Assembly (NCBI RefSeq): GCF_001753245.1
Contig: NZ_CP017415.1
Location: 3,094,040 to 3,158,039, forward strand
Direction: 5' to 3'
DNA length: 64,000 bases
DNA from: Acidihalobacter yilgarnensis
Lineage (GTDB): Bacteria > Pseudomonadota > Gammaproteobacteria > DSM-5130 > Acidihalobacteraceae
Shown one piece after another: positions 1 through 8,703 of this stretch. A program made the translations under genes and the position numbers. The notes under the pieces were generated by a model. That model ran no database searches and was not told the origin of the DNA. It saw nothing but the letters and a program-made list of their open reading frames with translations. The stretch's first letter is position 1, and each line of letters opens with the position of its first letter.

Positions 1-89
1 AAAGTGGTTTTTATCGATAATTCAGACCCCCACGCGGCACGATTGTTCGATTACTTTGACCTATCCCGCCCTGCGGGCAATCAATCAGC

Positions 90-995
90 CTATTCCCTGG
101 CGCGCACACCCTGCACGAACAGGCCGGACAGGATCAGCGCACCGCCGGCAACCGTCCAGGCCGTTGGCTGCTGCGCAAGGAAGGCCCAGCCGAAACCGGT
201 CGCGAACAGCGGGGTCGTCAGCCGGATCAGGGTGTTGAGGAACGCAGGCAGACGGCTGGAAGCCACGGCGACCGCCACGGTGGGCAGCGCCGTCGACACA
301 ATGCCAAGACCAATCACCGCGATCACGGGCAATATCTCCAGCGGCAGCACACGGACGCTCGGCCCATGCAACCAGGCCACAGCCAGCAACGCCGCGCCCA
401 GCGGTGCGAAGGCCGTGCGGCCGATCTCGGCACCGCTGGGCGCACGCTGCCGCAGGGCCAGTCGCCGGTGCAGCGTCGCATAAGCCGCCGTCAGCGCGGC
501 GGCCACCAGCGCCACCAGCAATCCCGACCACATCCGCGCCACGCCCGTGCCAAGCAGCCCAGGCCAAACCATCACGACAAGACCCGCCAGCGTCAACGCC
601 ACCGCCACAATCTCGCGCCACGTCGGCCACCGGCCGATCAGCGCCTGATACAGCAACACGAACAGCGGCGCGCAGCCGATGCACAGGGCCACCTCGCCCA
701 CCGGTGCGTGCTGAAACGCGAACACCGCAGCCAGGTAATACGCCACCAACATCGCGCCCAGCCCCCAAGCCTGCAGCCCGAAGCCGCGCCGCACGCGGGG
801 GAACAGCAGCCAGAACAGCGCCGCCGCCAGCAACAGCCGCCACGCGACCAGCGCCAGCGGCGACAGCGCGGGCGCAAGATTCACCCACACCCCGGTCGCG
901 GCCCAAGACATGGAAGTCACCACCGCACCCATCACGCCGCGCCGGTCGATGTCTCGATCCAGGGTATCGCTTGTCCGTACAGTCATCTCCGGCAT
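90..995 (-). CDS. EamA/DMT-superfamily transporter
   Basis: A 301-residue integral membrane protein of the drug/metabolite transporter superfamily. The sequence shows about ten hydrophobic helices in two similar halves, the usual paired EamA repeats. The first helix follows a short charged N-terminus at about residues 20-40, and the last ends at the C-terminal VRARE. Family members export metabolites, amino acids or drugs across the inner membrane; the substrate cannot be told from sequence. The chosen ATG is the first in frame and gives a normal family length. It has no operon partner: the next gene, also on the minus strand, stops about 140 bp away. Confidence is high for the family and low for the role. 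Confidence 0.85.
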   Translation of the reverse strand: MPEMTVRTSDTLDRDIDRRGVMGAVVTSMSWAATGVWVNLAPALSPLALVAWRLLLAAALFWLLFPRVRRGFGLQAWGLGAMLVAYYLAAVFAFQHAPVGEVALCIGCAPLFVLLYQALIGRWPTWREIVAVALTLAGLVVMVWPGLLGTGVARMWSGLLVALVAAALTAAYATLHRRLALRQRAPSGAEIGRTAFAPLGAALLAVAWLHGPSVRVLPLEILPVIAVIGLGIVSTALPTVAVAVASSRLPAFLNTLIRLTTPLFATGFGWAFLAQQPTAWTVAGGALILSGLFVQGVRARE

Positions 996-1135
996 CGGCT
1001 CGTATCAGGAAGCAGCGACGATGATATCGGCTGGCGCGGGCTGCGTCTGCGAATGGCGCGGAGCCAGACAGTCGCGCAGGCCCTGCACGATGGCGACATC
1101 ACTTGCGAAGCAGTCGTGGCGTGGCCACCGACGCC

Positions 1136-1543
1136 TTACCAGGCTACGCACTCATCCGGCCCGCCGAATTGCGGGGCGATAGCCCGATAGTGCGGCAGCC
1201 CGTCCTGGATGGGTTGCCGGGCAAACCGGCACTGCATGTGATATTCAGGCCGAAACGCCCCGGCCGGCAGCATGTATCCATTCACGCCCCGCAGCCGCAG
1301 CGCGGTGACCTCGATGAACAAGCGCGTGCCGCAGTCGCGGCAAAACGCGCGCGGATTGCGCTCCAGCGCCCACGCCGCCGGCTCGCCCTTGACGACCATC
1401 ACCTCATCGGCGCGATAGACCGACTCGGGCACGTACGCCGCGCCATGCGCGGCCTGGCAGTCGTCGCAATGACAGAAAAACTGGGCCATCGGCTCGGCTG
1501 ATATTTCCAGCTCGACGTTTCCGCAACTACATTGCACGCGCAT
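1136..1543 (-). CDS. GFA / CENP-V-domain zinc protein
   Basis: A 135-residue protein of the GFA family (named after glutathione-dependent formaldehyde-activating enzyme), which has the Mss4-like zinc fold. It starts with the typical CSCGNVELEI segment, followed by CHCDDCQ and later CRDCGTRLF, giving the CxC, CxxC and CxxC sets that bind zinc. The length is normal. Most members have no proven activity, so formaldehyde detoxification should not be assumed. It stands alone, with the gene-free hairpin region on its upstream side. Confidence 0.85.
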   Translation of the reverse strand: MRVQCSCGNVELEISAEPMAQFFCHCDDCQAAHGAAYVPESVYRADEVMVVKGEPAAWALERNPRAFCRDCGTRLFIEVTALRLRGVNGYMLPAGAFRPEYHMQCRFARQPIQDGLPHYRAIAPQFGGPDECVAW

Positions 1544-1700
1544 GTGATTCTCTCCGTTGATGGTCAGCCGCCGTCCGGCGAGGACCAGGCAAGGTCATAA
1601 CTGCTGATGCGGCCGCCCGCTGCGTGACGGTCAGTCGGGATGTTGCCAAATCTAGTCCATCTACGCCGGCATAGCGCTTCCGCCCACGGATGGATACCTG

Positions 1701-1729
1701 TGAGCCGAATAAGGACGTTATTCGGCTCA
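1701..1729. repeat. Perfect inverted repeat, 12-bp arms
   Basis: TGAGCCGAATAA pairs perfectly with TTATTCGGCTCA around the 5-base loop GGACG. No T-tract follows on either strand, so it is not a standard intrinsic terminator. It lies about 160 bp upstream of the GFA gene start. Confidence 0.75.
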
Positions 1730-1871
1730 AGGGAAAATATGGGAGGAGAGTTTCACACGCTTTGAGCGAAGCGTGAAGTGGTTAGAAGCAGTGAGTAGAA
1801 AGCGGCGAGATGGTTTCACACGCTTTCAACGACCGCTTTTTTTAATGGCTCCGGTGCGGGCGGGCGTGCGA

Positions 1872-1903
1872 GTAACTTTCTTTGGACGAACAAAGAAAGT
1901 TAC
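1872..1903. repeat. Perfect hairpin, 13-bp arms (copy A)
   Basis: GTAACTTTCTTTG pairs perfectly with CAAAGAAAGTTAC around the loop GACGAA. Its size and loop match the hairpin at 2292-2323, and the arm differences between the two copies are compensated on both sides. Confidence 0.8.
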
Positions 1904-2291
1904 CCAAGAAATTCGCCCCGGATCGCCTGGGCCCCACGGGCGACCTCGTGTGAATCCATCTGGCCGGGGTCGCAGCCAAGCGCCATCCAGGCGCAGGCTG
2001 CTCGGCCCGGGTCCTCCGAGCCGCCCCGTCCAGTCGCATCCCCACGAGGCAAGGCGATAAGAGGGTAGGAAAAGACACAAGCGCAGCGCGTCACCGTCGC
2101 GAAGCGGCTTCGCCTTTGATCTTGATACCCGGTTACGCCTTGCCTCGCCCGTGCGTGCCGACGTGGGGTCGGGCGGCAGGACGCCGCCCGAGCAGGCTTC
2201 GCCCGGATGGCGATTGCCTGCTGCGCCCCTCGACTGCGTGTGCGGGCGAGGTCTGCCCGTAGGGACAAGGCGTTTCGGGCGCGTTTCTTTC

Positions 2292-2323
2292 GTCCATTTC
2301 TTTACGCGAATAAAGAAATGGAC
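2292..2323. repeat. Perfect hairpin, 13-bp arms (copy B)
   Basis: GTCCATTTCTTTA pairs perfectly with TAAAGAAATGGAC around the loop CGCGAA. It has the same 13-6-13 layout as copy A at 1872-1903, with four arm positions changed and every change matched in the opposite arm. Confidence 0.8.
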
Positions 2324-2419
2324 TCGGGCGCGTCGTTACGTCAGATCAAAAGCAAGAAAGCTGATTCGCGCCCGAAACCGTGTGGCGATATTTAATATCG
2401 GGGTTGGCGAATGTTACAA

Positions 2420-3172
2420 TTATGGACCTGACCCCATTACTCTCGTGCGTTTCACCATTAACTCGTGATCTTCTGGCAAGTCACCACCATATCTAATTTC
2501 TTCAAGAAGGACATCGAAATCCAGTATTGCGCTAATCAACCAACAGCAAGAATAAAGCGAGTTGTATACAGCAGGAAACAACCCACGCTCATTCTCCTCT
2601 ATGGGCTTATCGATATACCGAGAATCCTGCAATAACCCGCCATACAACATCATTCTTTTGCCATTTGGATGCGCGTCGTCGCATATTTGTTCCCAAAACT
2701 GCTCCTTGTCCTTTTGGGTGTTTTTTATAAATTCAATAACAGCCGCATTTACTCTTGGTGGACTCTCTGTGGATTTGTTCTTTTTATCGGGACCAGAAGA
2801 TGTGGAGAACGCATATGCGTCAACGAGGCGACTTAACGTTTCCCATTCCTTTGCCTTGACCTCTTTATCGGCGCGCTTGAGAAACGAATGAAAGATTGCC
2901 AGTGTTTCGAGCAATGAACGTGCACATACAAGTGAACCAACGAGCGCCCTTTCATTCCAACAAACAACCACCCCTCTCGTTAGATCAAGCACACGATGCA
3001 GGACGGCTTTACGATATGCCTGCATTCGCCCTGTTATTGATATACACCCTAAACCTTCCGTAAGGTCGATGTCTGTTGAAAGAGTATCCTCAATATCACG
3101 TAAGCCATTGTACGTAACCGATAGGAATTGCCACGGTCCATCAGGTATACGTCCTTTATGAAACCAAATCAT
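2420..3172 (-). CDS. Hypothetical protein, AT-rich accessory gene
   Basis: A 250-residue protein I do not recognise with confidence. It is mainly helical, with one conserved-looking stretch, RALVGSLVCARSLLETLAIF (about residues 74-93), of the kind seen in DUF5677-like proteins; that link is weak. Base composition is clearly lower in GC than in the surrounding core genes, as are the next two genes, suggesting acquisition by transfer. The last codons (MGSGP-stop) are read out of a GGACCTGACCCC motif at 2424-2435, so the present C-terminus may come from a junction with flanking DNA. Confidence 0.55.
   Translation of the reverse strand: MIWFHKGRIPDGPWQFLSVTYNGLRDIEDTLSTDIDLTEGLGCISITGRMQAYRKAVLHRVLDLTRGVVVCWNERALVGSLVCARSLLETLAIFHSFLKRADKEVKAKEWETLSRLVDAYAFSTSSGPDKKNKSTESPPRVNAAVIEFIKNTQKDKEQFWEQICDDAHPNGKRMMLYGGLLQDSRYIDKPIEENERGLFPAVYNSLYSCCWLISAILDFDVLLEEIRYGGDLPEDHELMVKRTRVMGSGP
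2424..2435. repeat. GACCTGAC motif, left edge of AT-rich patch
   Basis: GGACCTGACCCC at the left edge of the AT-rich patch. An inverted partner containing GTCAGGTC lies at 4655-4665, near the right edge. Only 8 bp are identical, so chance is possible. Confidence 0.35.
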
Positions 3173-3304
3173 TACAATCTAACACTCAAGTTCAAGGGTT
3201 TAAATTACGGCCAAGTTCAACCATATGGAATCCGTCGGCTAAAAACGTAAGGCGTTTACCTAAAGTGTAGTTATAGTAGGCCCGTGGCTGTGTAGCTTGT
3301 ACGC

Positions 3305-3709
3305 TCACCGAGCAAATCTAGACACCGCTGGACTCCATTGACTACTAAAGCGATCTACAATGTCTTGGCTAAGCCACGACTCGTAATTCTGACCCAATGG
3401 CAAAATTACTTGATCTATCACTTCTTGTTCAGACAAATCACCGGGCACTCTCTCTTGTAAATTATGACCAATCTCGGATCTAACCGCAGAAGAAACTTTA
3501 AATCGTTTGCCATCACCAAAAACCTCGAACCATCCGGGGCATTTCAAAAGCGCCTGTAAATCCTCCCGTTTGGATTTATCCAGCTCGAGTAGCTTCGGGT
3601 CTTGTGTGTGCAAATCTCCTTCGAGGTAAACACTCCAAATAAGCATGGCTGCTCTTTTGTTTCGCATAATAGCGACCAGATCCCCATGGTCGTGATCATT
3701 GAGTTTCAT
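3305..3709 (-). CDS. Hypothetical protein
   Basis: A 134-residue soluble protein with no family I recognise. It is rich in charged residues, begins MKLNDHDHGDLVAIM and has no signal peptide, membrane segment or cysteine pair. Codon and base use are AT-richer than the core genes around it, like its neighbours in the 2.4-4.7 kb patch. It is probably a real gene because the frame is open over its full length and the opposite strand offers nothing better, but its function is unknown. Confidence 0.45.
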   Translation of the reverse strand: MKLNDHDHGDLVAIMRNKRAAMLIWSVYLEGDLHTQDPKLLELDKSKREDLQALLKCPGWFEVFGDGKRFKVSSAVRSEIGHNLQERVPGDLSEQEVIDQVILPLGQNYESWLSQDIVDRFSSQWSPAVSRFAR

Positions 3710-4301
3710 GTTGATACTCCAAATTCATATAAAGCATTCACTAATGCTCAGAGATATAGAAAGATCTGAGAGACAAAACAACAGTCTAGGTAAAGGCCTT
3801 ACTTAAAACGCTACAGGTTCATTAGACTCTGTTGAGCCGCATTGCTTCCAGATGAGACCGCTGTATTCAGAAACAGCCATTCAACTGGCTAAGTTATTGA
3901 AGCGGCGACCGACTCCTCCTGGCCGACTCTTGCCTATCAGTGTCCCTAATCAACTGTCTGCTTTCAAGGAACGTACTTGTACCTGCGCGCTGTGGTCAAT
4001 CACACTGAAATACGGATACCCAATAAATTGAATAATCGACCGACCTGAGCCTGTTGCGCCAATGACTTTTCAACAACTTGGTACGAACATCGATTCTTCT
4101 GCGACGACCGGCATTCAACAAGAGGCAGCTCCATCCTCATCGCTGAGTTCAACGCTAGATTCCGGATACCCTTTTTTAATGGCTTCGCCCGGACGCCGAC
4201 CAAATACTACAAATCTGAACCTGATCTCGATTCTCTGGATATGGTCATAACCACACCGCCTTGTTTGCCGGCATGAATTAGTGGATTTTGTCTTGTGCCA
4301 C
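3710..4301. other. Gene-free stretch in accessory patch
   Basis: About 590 bp with no convincing gene. Short frames at 4000-4330 on both strands overlap and match nothing I know. The stretch looks like degenerate, formerly mobile or coding DNA, but I see no transposase motif, terminal repeat or integron recombination site that would prove it. Confidence 0.5.
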
Positions 4302-4619
4302 CTATAACCACTTGGGCATATAGTAGCCAAGGATGATTGTAATTACGGCTACAATAAGAGCCGCCAACACGTTGGCTTTTAGCCATTGACCAACATTCTT
4401 AAGCAATCGTAATTTTTCAGGTGGATGTATTTTTTTCAATTCATCCCTAAATTTATTTTCATCCCAAGTCAAACCACATTTTCCGTAAACAGGGACAAAC
4501 TCATTGATCAACTTATCAAACAAAATGACATCAACTGGAATTTCACTATTTTCAGGAAATGTAATATTCCGCCATTCCAAATTTTTATTTTTTGTATTTT
4601 TGACGAGGATGCTGGGCAT
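4302..4619 (-). CDS. Small tail-anchored hypothetical protein
   Basis: A 105-residue protein with a soluble charged N-terminal part and one C-terminal membrane helix (about residues 84-100, NVLAALIVAVITIILGYYM), so it is probably anchored in the inner membrane with its N-terminus in the cytoplasm. I recognise no family. It is AT-rich and lies at the right end of the accessory patch, close to the GTCAGGTC motif at 4658-4665. It could be part of a small defence or mobile module, but nothing in the sequence shows that. Confidence 0.45.
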   Translation of the reverse strand: MPSILVKNTKNKNLEWRNITFPENSEIPVDVILFDKLINEFVPVYGKCGLTWDENKFRDELKKIHPPEKLRLLKNVGQWLKANVLAALIVAVITIILGYYMPKWL

Positions 4620-4654
4620 ACAGTGAATCCTAAAGAAAAATACAGCGCACGGAC

Positions 4655-4665
4655 GGTGTCAGGTC
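4655..4665. repeat. GTCAGGTC motif, right edge of AT-rich patch
   Basis: GGTGTCAGGTC is the partial inverted partner of the motif at 2424-2435; the shared core is GACCTGAC when read on the minus strand. Confidence 0.3.
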
Positions 4666-4701
4666 TAGCCTTATTGCACCACACCTCATCCCGATATCGC
4701 C

Positions 4702-5064
4702 TTACCCCGCTACCCACACCTTCGCCTCATCCAGCTCTCCATTCCCAAACAACCTCACCTCCCCCGGAATCGTGAAGCCGAAATATTTCATGCCGGCGTG
4801 TATCCACGGCACGTCCGTGACGACGGCGACCTTTTCCCAGGCGGCCCGATGCGTGAGGCCGACCTTGGCATCGTCCCACATCGCACCGGCGGTGAAGCCG
4901 GTCCAGTCGGGGCCGATGTGGTAGAGCAGGCGGATTTTGTCGTGCGCCTTCAGTGCCGCTTCGACGGCGGGGATGACGACGGTTTCGTAGTCTTCGGCGG
5001 TGACTTGACCGGAGGCGGTCAGGCCCACGACGCCGGGCGGCAGGTCGGATATGCGTTCGATCAT
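4702..5064 (-). CDS. SpoIIAA-like (STAS/SEC14-type) protein
   Basis: A 120-residue protein of the SpoIIAA-like family (PF11964 type), a small alpha/beta STAS/SEC14-like fold. Recognisable features are the opening MIERISDLPPGVVGLTASG, the central LLYHIGPDWTGFTAGAMWDD and the C-terminal segment with IPGEVRLF. Length is normal for the family. The role is unknown; related STAS domains act in protein-protein regulation or bind nucleotides or lipids. The gene stands alone, with about 380 bp of non-coding DNA upstream. GC-rich codon use marks a return to core chromosome after the AT-rich patch. Confidence 0.75.
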   Translation of the reverse strand: MIERISDLPPGVVGLTASGQVTAEDYETVVIPAVEAALKAHDKIRLLYHIGPDWTGFTAGAMWDDAKVGLTHRAAWEKVAVVTDVPWIHAGMKYFGFTIPGEVRLFGNGELDEAKVWVAG

Positions 5065-5444
5065 GGCGGCTTTCCCCCTTGGCGGCGCCCGTCGCTGGGG
5101 GCGCCGTTCGCCGCGCGCGGTCGCGCGTGGCGTCTGTGATAAGTCAGGCCGCTTGATGGCCGAAAAGTTCCCGCACGCAACTTAGGGGCAATGTCGTCAC
5201 CGACGGGATCGCGGGGCGGATACCCGATGGCTCGACGTGACGCCGTTATTGCTTGCCATAGGGGCTGGGTGCGCGCGCGGAACGGTCTGCAACGCCGCTG
5301 CGCTGGCGCTGCGGACTTCAGGGAGGCAAACTGAGCGCCGATGCGGGCCCGGCCGCGCCCACATGCGCCGGGATGGTGCAAACTGCCGGCCACGCACGAC
5401 CCAACGCATGATCACCACAGGCACTTCACCCACGGAAACCGCGG
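5065..5444. other. Divergent intergenic region, no gene seen
   Basis: About 380 bp between two divergent genes. It must carry promoters for the SpoIIAA-like gene and the GH15 gene. I could not pick out a convincing -10/-35 pair, and I see no RNA gene. Confidence 0.5.
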
Positions 5445-8400
5445 ATGATCCAAGGCTCGTTCGACCCGCTCGACACGTATTACCAGCAGGTCTCGCGCAT
5501 CATCCTGTCGCGCCAGCACCCCATCACCGGCCTGCTGCCGGCCAGCACCGCGATCACCGCCCACGGCGATTACACCGATGCTTGGGTGCGCGACAACGTG
5601 TACAGCATCCTGGCCGCCTGGGGGGTGGGGCTGGCCTATCGCCGGCTGGACGAGAGCGGCGGGCGCACCCTATTGCTGGAGCAGAGCGTGGTCAAGCTGA
5701 TGCGCGGGCTGCTGACCGCGATGATGCGTCAGTCGCCCAAGGTGGAGCGCTTCAAGCAGACCCTGGACCCGCTCGACGCGCTGCACGCGAAATACGACAC
5801 GGAAACGGGCGATGCGGTCGTCGGCGACGACGAATGGGGGCATCTGCAATTGGATGCGACTTCACTGTTCCTGCTGATGCTGGCGCAGATGATCGCCTCG
5901 GGCCTGCGCATCGTGTTCACCCTCGACGAGGTGAACTTCGTGCAGAACCTGGTGCACTACATCGGGCGCGCCTACCGCACCCCGGACTACGGCATTTGGG
6001 AGCGCGGCAACAAGATCAATCACGGCATCGCCGAGGTGAACAGCAGCTCGGTGGGCATGGCCAAGGCGGCGCTGGAGGCGATGAGCGGATTCAACCTGTT
6101 CGGCCCGGGCGGCGGGCAGGCCTCGGTGATCCACGTGGTGCCGGACGAGATCGCGCGCGCGCGCATCACACTGGAATCCATGCTGCCCAAGGAGTCGCTG
6201 TCCAAGGAGATCGACGCCGCGACCCTGAGCGTGCTCGGCTACCCCGCCTTCGCGGTGGAAGACCGTGCGCTGGTCGAGGAGACAGTCGCCGATGTGGTGG
6301 GCAAGCTGCAGGGCGAATACGGTTGCGCGCGCTTCCTGCGCGACGGCCACCAGACAGCGATCGAAGACTCGGACCGCCTGCATTACGAACCCGAGGAAAT
6401 GTTGCAGTTCGAGCACATCGAATGCGAGTGGCCGCTGTTTTTCACCTATCTGCTGCTCTACCACCTGTATCGCGGCGACGAGGGCATGGCGCGCAGCTAT
6501 CGGGAAAAACTCGAATCGTTGCTGGTCGAGCGCGACGGCGAGCGGCTGCTGCCCGAGCTTTATCGCGTGCCGGCCGGGCTGATCGAGGCGGAGAAAACCC
6601 ATCCGCACAGCCAGCAGCGCGAGCCGAACGAGAACGTGCCGCTGGTGTGGGCGCAGAGCCTGTATATCCTCGGCGCGTTGATCCAGGACGGTCTGCTGGA
6701 TGTGTCGGACATCGACCCGCTCGGCCGGCGCCTGCGTATCGGCCGGCAACGCGGCCGCCGCGTGCAGTTCGCGCTGCTGGCCGAGTCGCCGGCCGTCAAG
6801 GCGCGCCTGGAGGAACAGGGCATCAAGAGCGAGACGCTCGCCGAGGTGGCGCCTATCCAGGTACACGATGCCGAGAGCCTGGCCGAGGCCTATTGCCAGC
6901 TCGGATGCAATCCGCGCCTGGGGCTCAGCGGCCGCCCGCTGCGCCATCTGCGCGGCTTGGCCACCAGCCTGCTATACACCTTCGAAGGTCGGCGGATGGT
7001 GTTCCAGCCGCAGTTCATGAATCGGCACGATTTCTATCTCGCGCTGGACAACGTGCTGCTGGTCGAACGCCTGAAGATGGAGCTGGCCTACGTCAGCAAG
7101 CAATGGGATGCCTCCGGCCGGCCGCTGGTGGTGATGGTGGTGAAGGCGCGCATGTTGGGGGAAAAAGGCAGCCGCGCCCTGCTGCAATTCATGGAAGCCT
7201 GTCGCGAGGGCCGGGTTGGCGAAACCCCCGTGCAGCTCGGCCGTCTGGCGGGTTTTCTGCCCACCACGGGGCGCGAACGCATCGACATGCTGCACGGCTA
7301 CCGCTTTCCGGACGAACCGGACGAGATGGCGGACCGCCCCTGCTTCACGCTGATGCAGGCCTCGGAAACCGACGAAACCGTAGCCGCCGTTCAACTCGCA
7401 CTGCACACGCTGCCCGACGAGTCGTTGATCCAGACCGTCACCCGCAGCGGCAGCCTACAGACGCAATTCGAGGCGCTACTGGAACTGGAAACGCGTCACG
7501 GCCTGGATTTCATGACCGCCCTGCAAGACATGCAAGATCGCCCGGCACGGGTCCGCGACCTGCTCGAAGAGGTCTACCTGCGCGCCTGCGAGGCCAGGCA
7601 CTGGCGGCTGATCCGACTGAGCGCGAACGCGCTGCGCAAGCACGATATCGACCTGGAGGGCGCCGCCACCGACATCGTGGTGCAGCAAAAGGCATTCAGC
7701 GTCTCGCGCTCCTACAACCGCCACTCCACCTTCCGCCGCCCGGTCGGCGCCGACGAGATCCTGCATACCATCCGCGAATTCAACGCCGACGATCCGCGCG
7801 CGCAGATCCTCACCCAGGAGCTGATCCTGAACCTGGGTCTGATGGTGCGCTCGCATCCGGAGCTGCTGGAAAACATGAGCCTGATCCGCGCCGGCCAGCT
7901 GCTGCACCTGATCGCGGTACGCCAGCGTCGCACCGAGCAGCCGACGATGAGCGGCGCGCTGGATGTGCTGATGGACATGGAGCCGCACGAACTGGCCAGC
8001 GCCCTGCGCGACGTGCTGCAGCACTACCACGCGGCGCAGGACGCCATGCGCCAATCCGAGCACATGCACGTCTCCGCCGATTCCAGCGGCATGCTGCGGG
8101 TGCATTTCGACGACAGCATGGACCCGGACAACACGGATGCCGGCGACTGGCACCGATGGCGCGCCATCCAGGGCAGCATCGGACGCTACCCCGACGCCTT
8201 CTTCGAGGGCGTCTGGGACATCGTCAACCAGAGTCGCGGCCTGGTGATCGGGGATCAGTGGAACCCCAAGCGCCGCCTCGATCACAAGCTGTGCGCCGAC
8301 ATGACGCGCGGCGAAAAACAGTTTCAGGACCGGGTCGAGCACCTTCTCAACAAGACGCCCGCGGCGGACGCGCGCCAGCTCTATAGCGAGGCCTTGCAGG

Positions 8401-8648
8401 TCCTGATGGTGGTGATGTGGAAGAACCCTGGGCTGCGCATCGACAACACCCTGTTCCTGGACGTCATCATCGGCCACGCCGTGCGTCTGGCCTGGGAGCA
8501 GGCCCACCCGGATCGGTCGTCGCTCTACGACGAGGAGCGCGCCGTGGCCTGGACGAATTTCTATCTCAGCCCGCCGTCCGCGGTCGCCAATCACGTGATG
8601 GACGCGCTGGCCTTCCTGCTCAACGGCAGCGCCCGCCAGTCTGCATGA
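5445..8648 (+). CDS. GH15 protein related to phosphorylase kinase alpha
   Basis: A 1067-residue protein resembling the alpha/beta regulatory subunits of eukaryotic phosphorylase b kinase, which are built on a glycoside hydrolase family 15 (glucoamylase-like) barrel. The barrel occupies about residues 1-440: DYTDAWVRDNVYSI near residue 46, YGIWERGNKINHGIAEVNSS near 183, HIECEWPLFFTYLLLYHLYRG near 326 and VPLVWAQSLYILGALIQDG near 399. The remaining 600 or so residues match the long C-terminal region of the same subunits. Bacterial members occur in proteobacteria without the kinase. Activity is unproven; it may bind or cleave an alpha-glucan. No gamma (kinase) subunit or calmodulin is encoded nearby. 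The ATG is preceded by a weak GGAAA. Confidence 0.8.
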   Translation: MIQGSFDPLDTYYQQVSRIILSRQHPITGLLPASTAITAHGDYTDAWVRDNVYSILAAWGVGLAYRRLDESGGRTLLLEQSVVKLMRGLLTAMMRQSPKVERFKQTLDPLDALHAKYDTETGDAVVGDDEWGHLQLDATSLFLLMLAQMIASGLRIVFTLDEVNFVQNLVHYIGRAYRTPDYGIWERGNKINHGIAEVNSSSVGMAKAALEAMSGFNLFGPGGGQASVIHVVPDEIARARITLESMLPKESLSKEIDAATLSVLGYPAFAVEDRALVEETVADVVGKLQGEYGCARFLRDGHQTAIEDSDRLHYEPEEMLQFEHIECEWPLFFTYLLLYHLYRGDEGMARSYREKLESLLVERDGERLLPELYRVPAGLIEAEKTHPHSQQREPNENVPLVWAQSLYILGALIQDGLLDVSDIDPLGRRLRIGRQRGRRVQFALLAESPAVKARLEEQGIKSETLAEVAPIQVHDAESLAEAYCQLGCNPRLGLSGRPLRHLRGLATSLLYTFEGRRMVFQPQFMNRHDFYLALDNVLLVERLKMELAYVSKQWDASGRPLVVMVVKARMLGEKGSRALLQFMEACREGRVGETPVQLGRLAGFLPTTGRERIDMLHGYRFPDEPDEMADRPCFTLMQASETDETVAAVQLALHTLPDESLIQTVTRSGSLQTQFEALLELETRHGLDFMTALQDMQDRPARVRDLLEEVYLRACEARHWRLIRLSANALRKHDIDLEGAATDIVVQQKAFSVSRSYNRHSTFRRPVGADEILHTIREFNADDPRAQILTQELILNLGLMVRSHPELLENMSLIRAGQLLHLIAVRQRRTEQPTMSGALDVLMDMEPHELASALRDVLQHYHAAQDAMRQSEHMHVSADSSGMLRVHFDDSMDPDNTDAGDWHRWRAIQGSIGRYPDAFFEGVWDIVNQSRGLVIGDQWNPKRRLDHKLCADMTRGEKQFQDRVEHLLNKTPAADARQLYSEALQVLMVVMWKNPGLRIDNTLFLDVIIGHAVRLAWEQAHPDRSSLYDEERAVAWTNFYLSPPSAVANHVMDALAFLLNGSARQSA

Positions 8649-8703
8649 ACCCGGCATTCGCGCCAGTCCGCCCGACACCGCCGTCAGCGCTACCTGCCCG
8701 CCG

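Larger units (their letters stand above)
1544..2419. other. Gene-free stretch with hairpins
   Basis: About 870 bp without a recognisable gene. Short open frames occur on both strands but resemble no protein and overlap one another. The stretch holds three long perfect inverted repeats (listed separately) and a 13-bp direct repeat TTTCACACGCTTT at 1751-1763 and 1814-1826. The first direct-repeat copy lies in an imperfect hairpin with AAGCGTGAA. The GC-rich part from about 1910 to 2290 resembles the dispersed intergenic repeats common in gammaproteobacteria, but only a genome-wide comparison could show that. Confidence 0.7.

Noticed and set aside
366-1190. Long plus-strand frames opposite the EamA transporter gene
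   Set aside because: Low-complexity Arg/His/Gln-rich translation, fully explained as antisense of the transporter.
1773-2268. Several frames of 80-120 residues in the hairpin region
   Set aside because: They overlap on both strands, lack start signals and resemble no protein.
4000-4330. Short frames that might be a transposase remnant
   Set aside because: No DDE or HUH motif, no terminal inverted repeats and no recognisable similarity.
5237-8386. A 1049-residue open frame overlapping the GH15 gene in another frame
   Set aside because: It is a GC-rich shadow of the real gene with Arg/Ala/Pro-rich composition and no domain.
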